From: JAHCIE01 sp034431435
Lineage (GTDB): Bacteria; Chloroflexota; Anaerolineae; Epilineales; JAHCIE01
Assembly: GCA_034431435.1 (NCBI GenBank)
Contig: DAOUDG010000079.1
Location: 1-32,159, forward strand
DNA: 32,159 nt
Direction: 5' to 3'
Each line of letters begins with the position of its first letter. Position 1 is the first letter of the stretch. Made by a program: the position numbers and the translations under genes. This document shows, piece by piece, positions 8,434 to 15,799 of the stretch. The notes beneath the pieces are model-generated. The model saw nothing but the letters and a program-made list of their open reading frames with translations, was not told the DNA's origin and did not search any database.

Positions 8434-8478
8434 TAGAAGCCCGACGATGCCCGCGGCGGGGCATGGTTCGGGCTTCTA
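8434..8478. repeat. Long nested inverted repeat between SLC13 permease and vWA gene
   Basis: An 11-bp perfect outer arm TAGAAGCCCGA (8434-8444) pairs with TCGGGCTTCTA (8468-8478), enclosing a second 6-bp stem ATGCCC/GGGCAT (8447-8452 and 8459-8464). Neither side has a strong T-run, so it is only a possible terminator for the permease operon; it could also be an RNA element or a protein site. The rest of the 8339-8601 gap holds AT-richer sequence and the promoter below. Confidence 0.6.
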
Positions 8479-8526
8479 ACATTTCGAGTCCCCGGTTCTT
8501 CCCAATTTTGCCCTGGTCGCGTTGCC

Positions 8527-8556
8527 TTGCGGCGATTCGTGCGTCCTGAATAGTAT
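8527..8556 (+). promoter_or_regulatory. Possible promoter of the NHL-vWA gene
   Basis: -35 TTGCGG (8527-8532), 18-bp spacer, -10 TAGTAT (8551-8556), about 45 nt before the start codon. The -10 is reasonable and the -35 weak. Confidence 0.45.
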
Positions 8557-8601
8557 AGACCTTGACGACTCGCGCTCATCCGCGCCCCCACGGAGAGACC
8601 C

Positions 8602-10593
8602 ATGCCGCCGTCCTTGACTCGCTGGATCGCCCTGTCACTACTGGCCCTGGTCGGGGTGGGCGCCGCCCTCGCCGCGCCCTCGCCGCGTGCCCAGGCATCG
8701 CTGCCTGAGACCTACTTTGTCGAGGCTGTCTGGCCGCTGAGCGTGGCCGGCGCGGCCGTCGCGCCCTCGGCCCTGGCGGTGGCCCCCGACGGCGGCCTGT
8801 ACGCCGCCAGCGGCCGCTTCGTACCCACCACCGCGCAGGACATCATGGCTCGCGTTGGCCCCGACGGCTCACTGTCGTCGGCCGTCGGATTCAGCCACTT
8901 TGCCAATGCGATCGGCGTCGATGGCGGCGGCCGCCTGTATCGCCTGCTCGACGACAGGCTGCTGCGCTACGCCAGCAACGGCCAAGACGCGCAGATGGCG
9001 CAGGGCGTCCTGGCGGCGGCAACCGGCCTCGCCATCGTGGATGCGCCCAACGGCCCCATCGCCTACGTCGCTGCCGGTTCGGGCCTGACGCGCTTCATCA
9101 ACCTCAAGCAAGACATTACCTGGAGCGCGGGCGTAGCCCTCACGCTGCCCGTCGCCGTGGCCGCCGCGCCAGATGGCAGCCTCGTCGTCGCCGACGCCGG
9201 CCCTCGTCAGGTCGTGCGCCTGGCAGCCAATGGCGCGCCGGTCGGCGCCCCCTTCCCTCTGGCCGAGGGGGCGATCCCGTGGCGGGTGGTGGTTGGCCCC
9301 GACGGGGGTGTGTTCGTGCTCACCCGCGACGGCCAGGTGCAGAGGTACACCGCCGACGGCGCGCTGCTGGCAAGCTGGGGAACGCCTGGCTCGCAGCCGG
9401 GCCAGTTCCTGTACCCGCGAGACATTGCCGTGGATTCAACTGGCCGCGTCTACGTGGCCGATACGGACAATCGACGTCTCCAGGTCTTCCGCGCGCTGGC
9501 GCCGGGCGAGGCCACACCAACACCGCTACCTACCCCCGACCCCAACCCGCCGTGCCTGGCGCTACCCGACAAAGTGATCTCGCCTTCGACCATCGTCCTG
9601 GGCGAGACGACGCGGGTCAGCCTGGGGGTGCGGAGTAGCTGCGCGGTCCAGACTCAGCCGGCCGACATTCTCGTCGTGATGGACACATCGCTGTCGATGG
9701 CCGAGGACGACAAGTCGGTACTGGCGAAGGAAGCGGCGCAGAACTTCGTGGAGGTACTCAACCTGGAGCGGGACCAGGTGGGGCTGGCCGAGTTCAACGA
9801 CCCTGAGAACACGCGCGTGGTCCAGCCTCTGGGCCGTGACCGCTACCGGGTGCAGCGAGCGCTGGCAGAGTTGGGGCTTACCGGCGGTACGGACCTGGCG
9901 GCGGCGATTCGTGTCGCGCAGGCCGAGCTGGCCGGATCGCACCACTACCCGGCCAATGCCGCCGTGATGATTCTACTGACCGACGGCCAAAGCCCGCGCG
10001 CGCCAGCCCTGGCCGCCGCCGACGCCGCCAAAGCCGCCGGGACGCAGATCTTCGCCATCGGCATCGGCCGGGATGTCAACCAGGACCTGCTCGAACGCAT
10101 CGCCAGCCCCGGTCTGTACTTCTACACACGCACGGGCGAAGATCTGGTGGACATCTACCAGGAGATTGCTCGCGTGGTTCAGGCCACCGACATTCGCAAC
10201 GTGGTCATCACCGATACGCTCCGCTCCGACGTGCAGATCTACGGCTATGGCGACCCCAGCCCCAGCATCAGCGGCAAGACGCTCACCTGGCGCATCGACA
10301 CGCTGCCCGTTCAGGGCATCACTGTCACCTATCAGATTCGGCCCGGCGTCGCAGGCGAGTACCCGCCGAGCGTAGGGCCAGCGGCGGGCCGTTTCATCGG
10401 TCAGGATAGCACGCCGGTGGCCTTCCCCTTCCCCAATCCGGCGCTCCGCGTCTTGCAGCCGACGGCGACGCCGACGGCTACCGCGACCATCACGCCGACG
10501 CCGACGCCAACGCGCACGCCAACGCCCAGCCCAACGCCGGCGGTGTATCGGACATATCTACCTTTGCTGAGCACATTCCAGGGGAGGAATTAG
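8602..10593 (+). CDS. Secreted NHL beta-propeller / von Willebrand A protein with Thr-Pro stalk
   Basis: Extracellular, probably adhesive or surface-associated; no enzymatic motif. 663 residues. Signal peptide 1-31 (hydrophobic ISLLALVGVGAALAAP, cleavage near AQA). Residues about 35-300 form NHL-type propeller blades, with repeats such as GQFLYPRDIAVDSTGRVYVADTD. A short Pro/Thr linker leads to a vWA domain (about 353-520) with an intact MIDAS: D-T-S-L-S starting at D361, T of GGTD near 431, and LTDG near 461. Residues 523-615 look like a DUF11-type beta domain. Residues about 618-647 are a Thr-Pro repeat, then YRTYLPLLSTFQGRN to the end. The Y-L-P-L-L tail recurs, as I recall, on Chloroflexota secreted proteins. 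ATG at 8602 follows GGAGAGACC. Confidence 0.88.
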   Translation: MPPSLTRWIALSLLALVGVGAALAAPSPRAQASLPETYFVEAVWPLSVAGAAVAPSALAVAPDGGLYAASGRFVPTTAQDIMARVGPDGSLSSAVGFSHFANAIGVDGGGRLYRLLDDRLLRYASNGQDAQMAQGVLAAATGLAIVDAPNGPIAYVAAGSGLTRFINLKQDITWSAGVALTLPVAVAAAPDGSLVVADAGPRQVVRLAANGAPVGAPFPLAEGAIPWRVVVGPDGGVFVLTRDGQVQRYTADGALLASWGTPGSQPGQFLYPRDIAVDSTGRVYVADTDNRRLQVFRALAPGEATPTPLPTPDPNPPCLALPDKVISPSTIVLGETTRVSLGVRSSCAVQTQPADILVVMDTSLSMAEDDKSVLAKEAAQNFVEVLNLERDQVGLAEFNDPENTRVVQPLGRDRYRVQRALAELGLTGGTDLAAAIRVAQAELAGSHHYPANAAVMILLTDGQSPRAPALAAADAAKAAGTQIFAIGIGRDVNQDLLERIASPGLYFYTRTGEDLVDIYQEIARVVQATDIRNVVITDTLRSDVQIYGYGDPSPSISGKTLTWRIDTLPVQGITVTYQIRPGVAGEYPPSVGPAAGRFIGQDSTPVAFPFPNPALRVLQPTATPTATATITPTPTPTRTPTPSPTPAVYRTYLPLLSTFQGRN

Positions 10594-10623
10594 GTGGCCG
10601 GCGTCCCAGTCTCATCGACGCTT

Positions 10624-10686
10624 AAGCCGCGCCTAATGCGCGCTTAATGTCGGTGGGGGATACTACTCTCACAACAGTATACCCCC
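10624..10686. terminator. Two hairpins between convergent genes (possible bidirectional terminator)
   Basis: Hairpin 1 at 10624-10645: AAGC/GCTT and GCGC/GCGC with one bulged C and loop CTAAT. Hairpin 2 at 10655-10686: GGGGG-ATACT pairing with AGTAT-CCCCC around one bulged A, with an 11-nt loop. They sit between the ends of the vWA gene and the GT-C-like gene, which face each other. No good T-run follows on either strand, so terminator function is only likely from position. Confidence 0.45.
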
Positions 10687-10734
10687 AATGATAATGCCTG
10701 GATAGAGGAGCGGCGGCCTCTTTCCGGGCCTTAT

Positions 10735-13269
10735 CTATTTCAGCCGCTCGAAGATCCACACGCCGTCGGTGGCGTACACCTGGCGGAAGTCAGCGCGCTC
10801 GCGGAACATCTCCGGCTTGAGTGCGCCGCCCTTCGCCCCAATGTATACGTAGTTGGCCCCCTCCTCGTCCATGATGGGCAGAATGTCCTCGGCCTGCTTG
10901 GCCTCGGCGACGGCGCGCGCCGTGCGGGTCACGCGGTCCATCAACGCCGCTGAGCTGGCGTAGGTGTACGATACAGGCGGCAGTGTCACCTGCCGGTCGG
11001 CCAGGATGGGTAGCCAGCCGCCGCCGTCGGGCGCGGCGTAGGCGCCCTCTTGCCAGGGACGCGCGTTGACGAGGAAACGCGCCGCGGGCGGCGTGTTGGC
11101 CCGGACCCAGGCTGCCGCCTTGACGTCGGCGTCGGTGGCGAGAATGGTCACCGGGTTCACGACGCTCAACATGCCGTCGGCGAAATAGAGCGCGGCTACC
11201 AGCAGAACGACGGCGGCCGTGATGTTCACCGCGCGTTGTGCGCGCCAGGGCAGCTTCCACACCAGGAGCTCCATCAGGGCGGCCACGGCGTAGCCGGTAA
11301 GCAGGGCGATGGGCAGGAAGCCGCTGATGAGTAGCGAGTCGTTACTCATCACCCACGAGTTGCGCAGGCCGAGCAGGCCAGGGTTGGTGATGAGCATGGG
11401 CAGCGCGACCGCCAGGGCAATCATGGGTGCGAGGGTGGGTCGTGTCCACAGGGGGAATTTCGCGTTGAAGGCGCGTATCACCGCGCCCGTCACGCTGAGC
11501 AGCATGCCCAGCGGCGCGGCGATGTACAGCAACTCGCGATGGTAGCGAAGGCCGAGCAGTTCCCAATGGGGCGTGTTGAAGCTTTGGGGCGCGGCGAGCC
11601 AGCCGCCCAGCGCGCCCGACGGCAGTAGCGCTGTTCCCAGACGCAGGAACCACGGCAGGGCGAACAGCAGGGCGGCCATGGCGACCAGCGCGGCGCGCAG
11701 CCACATAGAGGCCAGAGACCGCCGCTCCCAGATGGCTGCCACGCTCGCCACAATCAGGTAGGCGGTAACGAGGGCGGCCAGGATCATTAACACCCGGTAG
11801 TGGGTGATGACCAGCGCGCCTGTGGCCAGACCGGCCAGGATAATGCGCCGGCCGACTGGCGGACGCGCGCTGATGGCGTCGAAGGCGAGCACCGCTGCTG
11901 TGGGGAATAGCGCCAACCCGGTTAGCTGGGTGTAGCGGCCCCAGGTGAGGTAGTAGGACGGCATGAGCGTGACCGCGCCGACAATTGCCATCGCCACCAG
12001 CCCCGCACCGCGTCGCCCCGTGATGCGCGCCGTCAGCAGGTACACGGCCACCACCACCAGCGTCTGTACGACCTGTCCCGTCATCAGCAGGGCATTCTCG
12101 ATGGGCAGCCCCGATAGCCAGGTAAAGATGGCCGCCGTGGCGTGAAAGCCGAAGTGGTAGGCGAAGGGGATGTCGAAGACGTGCGGCCCCCAGGTCGTCG
12201 GTAGCCGTCCCCCCTCGGTGAACAACTGGGTCGCCACGGCGTGCTGGATGGAGTCGACCCAGGGGGATACGGCGAGGCCACGCGCGTGCAGGGTGCGCAG
12301 CGCAGCGGTGAGCAGCAGCAGCAGGGCGAAGGTCGCGCTGACGAGACGGTTATCAGGCGACCAGACGGCGCGCAGTCCTGCCCACCTGTCGCTGGCGTCC
12401 GCGCCCTCCTCATCCTCTCGCCTGTGGGCGGAGTCAGAGGGGGGCCAGCGGAGAATACGCACGGCGATAATGACCCCTGCCGCGCCGACTATCAGCCAGG
12501 CCAGCGGCGCGTTGAGGCTGACGGGCAGGAAGCTAAGCAGCAGGAATAGCAGCGGCCAGAAGGCGAGGCTGAGGCCGGCACTGAGGGCGAAGCGCCCGGC
12601 GGGGTCGGTCAGGCTCGAATAGTCAGGGAGGGGCGGGGCGCGGCGGCCACGGGTGAGGAGGAAAGTGAGGGCGAAGCCAGGCACGAAGAAGACGGCCAGC
12701 AGGGCGACGGCGAGGCCCAGCCAGGCCAGCGCGCCACCCACGAGCCACAGCAGCATGTCGCCGTAGCCGAGGCGGGTATTGATCTTGAAGGTCAGGTCGC
12801 CGGGGCGGGGCTGCCCCTGCTCTAGCATGGCCCCGTCGCCGTAGGCGTTCTCGGTGGTCGACCACACGGTGGCCGGGTTGCCTTGCGGACCCGATAGGGT
12901 GAGGGTGTAGCGCCGCCCTGCCGAGCCGCCTTGCGGGGTGAAATCGAAGCGGAGCGGGTCGTTGTGATGCAGGCCAGCCAGAGGGAAGGCGGCCTCGGCG
13001 ACTTTGAGCCGGGTGTCGTCGTAGAGGCGGAGGGTCAGCGCGCCGGGGGGCGGCGTGTCGGGATAGACGGCCAGCAGCAGCTCGACGCCCGACAAGCCTG
13101 GCTCTTTGACCAGGAAAGTCTGGCCGACGGCGTCCTCGCTCTCGACGCGAGGGGCGGGCGTGTCGAGACGACTCTGGTCTATGGCTTGCGACGCGACACC
13201 GCCGCTACACCCGGCAAGGGCCAGGGCGAGCACGAGAAGAGCCGCCCTGGCCCAGTTTGACTTCGGCAT
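10735..13269 (-). CDS. Polytopic GT-C-like membrane protein with an N-terminal lipobox
   Basis: About 844 residues. Probably an inner-membrane GT-C-fold transferase or related (DUF6541-like) protein; the reaction is unknown. The N-terminus MPKSNWARAALLVLALALAGCSGG is a textbook lipoprotein signal with lipobox L-A-G-C (Cys20). A roughly 140-residue beta-rich extracytoplasmic domain follows, then about 14 hydrophobic segments. The loop with VDSIQHAVATQLF and the later FAYHFGFHATA (Asp/His-rich first large loop) is typical of GT-C enzymes that use polyprenyl-phosphate sugars. A soluble C-terminal domain (about 710-844, AAAWVRANTPPAARFLV onward) also fits this group. The second in-frame ATG (13269) is preferred because it puts the lipobox Cys at 20; 13299 is the alternative. 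It follows lgt by 48 nt on the same transcript. Confidence 0.75.
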   Translation of the reverse strand: MPKSNWARAALLVLALALAGCSGGVASQAIDQSRLDTPAPRVESEDAVGQTFLVKEPGLSGVELLLAVYPDTPPPGALTLRLYDDTRLKVAEAAFPLAGLHHNDPLRFDFTPQGGSAGRRYTLTLSGPQGNPATVWSTTENAYGDGAMLEQGQPRPGDLTFKINTRLGYGDMLLWLVGGALAWLGLAVALLAVFFVPGFALTFLLTRGRRAPPLPDYSSLTDPAGRFALSAGLSLAFWPLLFLLLSFLPVSLNAPLAWLIVGAAGVIIAVRILRWPPSDSAHRREDEEGADASDRWAGLRAVWSPDNRLVSATFALLLLLTAALRTLHARGLAVSPWVDSIQHAVATQLFTEGGRLPTTWGPHVFDIPFAYHFGFHATAAIFTWLSGLPIENALLMTGQVVQTLVVVAVYLLTARITGRRGAGLVAMAIVGAVTLMPSYYLTWGRYTQLTGLALFPTAAVLAFDAISARPPVGRRIILAGLATGALVITHYRVLMILAALVTAYLIVASVAAIWERRSLASMWLRAALVAMAALLFALPWFLRLGTALLPSGALGGWLAAPQSFNTPHWELLGLRYHRELLYIAAPLGMLLSVTGAVIRAFNAKFPLWTRPTLAPMIALAVALPMLITNPGLLGLRNSWVMSNDSLLISGFLPIALLTGYAVAALMELLVWKLPWRAQRAVNITAAVVLLVAALYFADGMLSVVNPVTILATDADVKAAAWVRANTPPAARFLVNARPWQEGAYAAPDGGGWLPILADRQVTLPPVSYTYASSAALMDRVTRTARAVAEAKQAEDILPIMDEEGANYVYIGAKGGALKPEMFRERADFRQVYATDGVWIFERLK

Positions 13270-13317
13270 GGATTGCGTGCCCCGGCCACGGCGCACCATC
13301 GTGACCGGCTCAGGTGG

Positions 13318-14145
13318 TCAGGCGTGATCGCCGGACTGTTCGGGTAACTGGATGCGGTGGCGGACGATGAGGATGATCGCCGCAACGGCGGCAATGAGAA
13401 TTGCCAGCCACTGCGCGGTGGGCAGGCCCCCGATAGTCCAGGCGTCCGGCCGCTGGAACTCGATGGTGAAGCGAATCAAGGAGTAACCGATGAGGTAGAT
13501 CAGGAAGACGTCGCCCGCCCGCAGCCAGCTGTCCCAGCGCCGGGAGATGTACATCAGGGCCACGAAGAGTAGCAGGTTGAGCATAGCTTCGTAGAGGAAA
13601 GTGGGGTGGAAGCGGGTTTCCAATGGCAGGTCGGCGAACTGGGGCAGGCGGTGCTGGAGGTCGATGGGGATGCCCCAGGGGAGCGTGGTCGGGTAGCCGT
13701 ATAGCTCCTGGTTGAAGTAGTTGCCGAAGCGGCCGATGGTCTGGGCCAGGGCGAGACCGGGCGAGGCGATGTCGAGAAAGGTCAGGAAAGGTAAGTGGGC
13801 GAAGCGACAGTAGAGCCACACGCCGAACGCGCCGCCAATGATGGCTCCGTAGATGCCGAGGCCGCGCAGGCCGCCGTTCCAGAAGGCGATGATGTCAAGA
13901 GGGTTCTGGCGGTAATAATCCCAGCCCACGCCGCCGGGCGGCGATGACAGGACGTGATACAGGCGCGCGCCGATGAGGCCGAAGATGAGCGCGGGGATGA
14001 GCGCGTTCCAGACGTGCTCAGGGTCGATACCCTTACGCTTGGCCTGGCGGCTGGCGACGTAGGCGCCGGCCAGGGCGCCGATGGTGATGAGGAAGCCGTA
14101 CCAATACAGGGTGAGGGGGCCAATACGAATCAGTTCGGGTGACAT
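13318..14145 (-). CDS. lgt: Prolipoprotein diacylglyceryl transferase
   Basis: Transfers diacylglycerol from phosphatidylglycerol to the lipobox Cys of prolipoproteins, in the cytoplasmic membrane; first step of lipoprotein maturation. 275 residues, normal length. It carries the Lgt signature GRFGNYFNQELYG (138-150), HPTFLYE (180-186), GARLYHVL near 59-65 and GGLRGLGIYGAIIGG near 91-105. Seven hydrophobic segments match the known topology. The residue pattern GLGIYG is found where E. coli has a functionally important His; I recall this substitution in some other phyla, so I do not treat it as loss of function. First gene of a two-gene transcript with the lipobox-bearing membrane protein downstream. 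Confidence 0.96.
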   Translation of the reverse strand: MSPELIRIGPLTLYWYGFLITIGALAGAYVASRQAKRKGIDPEHVWNALIPALIFGLIGARLYHVLSSPPGGVGWDYYRQNPLDIIAFWNGGLRGLGIYGAIIGGAFGVWLYCRFAHLPFLTFLDIASPGLALAQTIGRFGNYFNQELYGYPTTLPWGIPIDLQHRLPQFADLPLETRFHPTFLYEAMLNLLLFVALMYISRRWDSWLRAGDVFLIYLIGYSLIRFTIEFQRPDAWTIGGLPTAQWLAILIAAVAAIILIVRHRIQLPEQSGDHA

Positions 14146-14166
14146 GGGCGTGGAACCTTTCTCTAC

Positions 14167-14201
14167 GGCTGGGGGCAGCGGCGGCCGCTACCGCCCCAGC
14201 C
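14167..14201 (-). other. Stem-loop at the 5' end of the lgt transcript
   Basis: Outer stem GGCTGGGG/CCCCAGCC (8 bp), enclosing an inner AGCGG/CCGCT stem. It begins at about the predicted transcription start, so it may protect the mRNA 5' end. No known riboswitch is recognised. Confidence 0.45.
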
Positions 14202-14206
14202 GCTGA

Positions 14207-14234
14207 ATTATAGTCTGGCCTGGGTGCGGGTCAA
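14207..14234 (-). promoter_or_regulatory. Promoter of the lgt operon
   Basis: Minus strand: -35 TTGACC (14229-14234), 16-bp spacer, perfect -10 TATAAT (14207-14212). The leader would be about 55 nt. Confidence 0.78.
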
Positions 14235-14284
14235 ACCTCGGCGCGGCGCCTTGGCTAGAGAGATCCTGCTCCCCGCAGCGGTCC

Positions 14285-14314
14285 TTGCATTTGGCTTCGT
14301 CGTTGCCCTATACT
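14285..14314 (+). promoter_or_regulatory. Probable promoter of the CRP-family regulator operon
   Basis: -35 TTGCAT (14285-14290), 18-bp spacer, -10 TATACT (14309-14314); a second TATACT follows at 14316-14321. The leader would be about 90 nt. No TTGAT-N4-ATCAA-like or CRP-type palindrome is evident around it. Confidence 0.55.
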
Positions 14315-14413
14315 CTATACTGGTAGCGCCCCATACACAATACACCCCTGCGCTGCCGACGCAGGAGATCTGGGCAATCTAGCTCGCCGCGAACGTCAGG
14401 AGGAGCCTATCCC

Positions 14414-15112
14414 ATGACTACGATCTTTAACCCGGCGGTTCGCCGCCACTTAATGCTGGCCAAGCTAGAGACTTTCTCTGAGGCGGAGTTGTTTACGAAC
14501 GTGGCGGATCCTGACATGGACTGGCTCACGCGGGCCGCGACGGCCAGGTCTGTCACGCGCGGCGAGGTGCTCGTCTCGCCCGGCGACCGCGATGAGAGGG
14601 TGTACTGGCTCAAACGCGGGCGTGTGGAGATGTCGCGCCTCGGCGCAGGCGGGGCCGTCGTGACGGCCCTGGAGCCAGGCACGCTTTTTGGGCGCATGCC
14701 TCTGCTCGGTATGAGTCTGGACGACTTGCAGGCGACAGCCCTGACCGATTGCAGCATTCTCATCCTGGACCGCGCGGCGCTGGAGAGTGTGCTCGTGGCG
14801 CGCTGTCCTCTCGCCCTGAAGTTCCTCGACATCGTGGGCCGCCGTCTGGTCGAGGCGGAGGCGCGACTGGAGGACATTACCTTCAAGAGTATCGCCGGTC
14901 GTCTTGCCTCGTTGCTGCTGCGTCTTGCCCCGAACGGCGACGGGCGCATCCAGGGCTACACCCACCAGGACCTGGCGGAGATGATCGGGACATATCGGGA
15001 GACAACCACCCAGACTCTGAACCAGTTCAAGCACCAGGGCATGATTGATATTGGCCGCAAGCGCATCGATATCCGCAACCGCGAGGGCTTGCGCCGCCTG
15101 GCTGAGCAGTAA
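14414..15112 (+). CDS. CRP/FNR-family transcriptional regulator
   Basis: Cytoplasmic DNA-binding regulator. 232 residues, typical length. Residues about 30-140 form the cyclic-nucleotide-binding-like beta roll (RGEVLVSPGDRDERVYWLKRGRVEM, PGTLFGRMPLLG), then the dimerisation helix (about 140-165) and a winged HTH (about 178-225) with YTHQDLAEMIGTYRETTTQTLNQF as the recognition region. No Cys cluster of the FNR iron-sulfur type is seen, since the N-terminus has none. The cAMP-contacting R-S/T pair of Crp is not evident, so the ligand is unknown. ATG at 14414 follows AGGAGGAG. The gene sits 30 nt upstream of a molybdoenzyme on the same strand and may respond to oxidant or redox conditions. Confidence 0.93.
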   Translation: MTTIFNPAVRRHLMLAKLETFSEAELFTNVADPDMDWLTRAATARSVTRGEVLVSPGDRDERVYWLKRGRVEMSRLGAGGAVVTALEPGTLFGRMPLLGMSLDDLQATALTDCSILILDRAALESVLVARCPLALKFLDIVGRRLVEAEARLEDITFKSIAGRLASLLLRLAPNGDGRIQGYTHQDLAEMIGTYRETTTQTLNQFKHQGMIDIGRKRIDIRNREGLRRLAEQ

Positions 15113-15142
15113 GGCCGCTTTATCACCAGCAGGAGTCCAGGC

Positions 15143-15775
15143 ATGGGTAATTTCTGGGACCCGTTGCAGCGCGTGACACGCTTGAAGCGGGCGGATGCCA
15201 GCCGCGAGCGCGACGGCGGGACGGATCGACTGCCACCGGGGCAGGTATTGACACTCAAGTTCCCTATCCTCACCTTCGGCGAGACCCCGCTGATTACGCC
15301 TGACCGGTGGCGCTTCAAGGTGTGGGGACTGGTAGAAGAGCCGAAGGAGTGGTCGTGGGACGAGTTTCTGGCGCTGGGCAGGCAGACGCAGACGTGTGAC
15401 ATCCACTGCGTTACCCGCTGGAGCAAGTTCGATACGACCTGGACGGGTGTACCCTTCAAGGCGGTCTACGAGCAGTTGCGCCCCAGGACTGGCGCTGACT
15501 ATGTTCTCTTCCATAGCTACGGCGGCTACACGACGAATGTTCCCCTCACTGAGCTGCTGCGCGATGAGGTGATGTTTGCCTACGAGTACGACGGCCAGCC
15601 ACTGGCGCGCGAGCACGGCGGCCCCATGCGCGGCCTGGTCCCCCATCTCTACCTGTGGAAGAGCGCGAAGTGGGTGCAGGGAATGGAGTTCCTGAGCCAG
15701 GACCGCGCGGGCTTCTGGGAGATGTACGGCTACCACATGCTCGGTAGGCCCTGGCAGGAGGAGCGTTTCTCGTAG
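15143..15775 (+). CDS. Sulfite-oxidase-fold molybdopterin oxidoreductase, cytoplasmic
   Basis: Member of the SUOX/MsrP molybdopterin domain family, which oxidises or reduces small S- or N-oxo substrates through a molybdopterin-bound Mo. 210 residues, just the catalytic domain without heme or dimerisation domains. The Mo-ligating Cys is C89 in CDIHCVTRWS, followed by the TWTGVPF motif (99-105) and the distal HSYGGYTTNVPL and YEYDGQPLAREHGGPMRG pterin-contact motifs. There is no twin-arginine or Sec signal, so it should act in the cytoplasm, unlike MsrP (YedY). AGGAG precedes the ATG at 15143. It is probably in one operon with the CRP-type regulator. Substrate unknown. Confidence 0.92.
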   Translation: MGNFWDPLQRVTRLKRADASRERDGGTDRLPPGQVLTLKFPILTFGETPLITPDRWRFKVWGLVEEPKEWSWDEFLALGRQTQTCDIHCVTRWSKFDTTWTGVPFKAVYEQLRPRTGADYVLFHSYGGYTTNVPLTELLRDEVMFAYEYDGQPLAREHGGPMRGLVPHLYLWKSAKWVQGMEFLSQDRAGFWEMYGYHMLGRPWQEERFS

Positions 15776-15799
15776 GCGATGGGACGCGGGGACGTGCTC

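Noticed and set aside
10453..10548. Short tandem DNA repeat resembling a repeat array
   Set aside because: It encodes the Thr-Pro stalk of the vWA protein in frame; there are no spacers and no cas genes, so it is not a CRISPR array.
14465..15736. 423-codon open frame on the minus strand
   Set aside because: It lies antisense to two clear genes (CRP-family regulator and sulfite-oxidase-type enzyme) and has no recognised motif or ribosome site; it is a GC-rich shadow frame.
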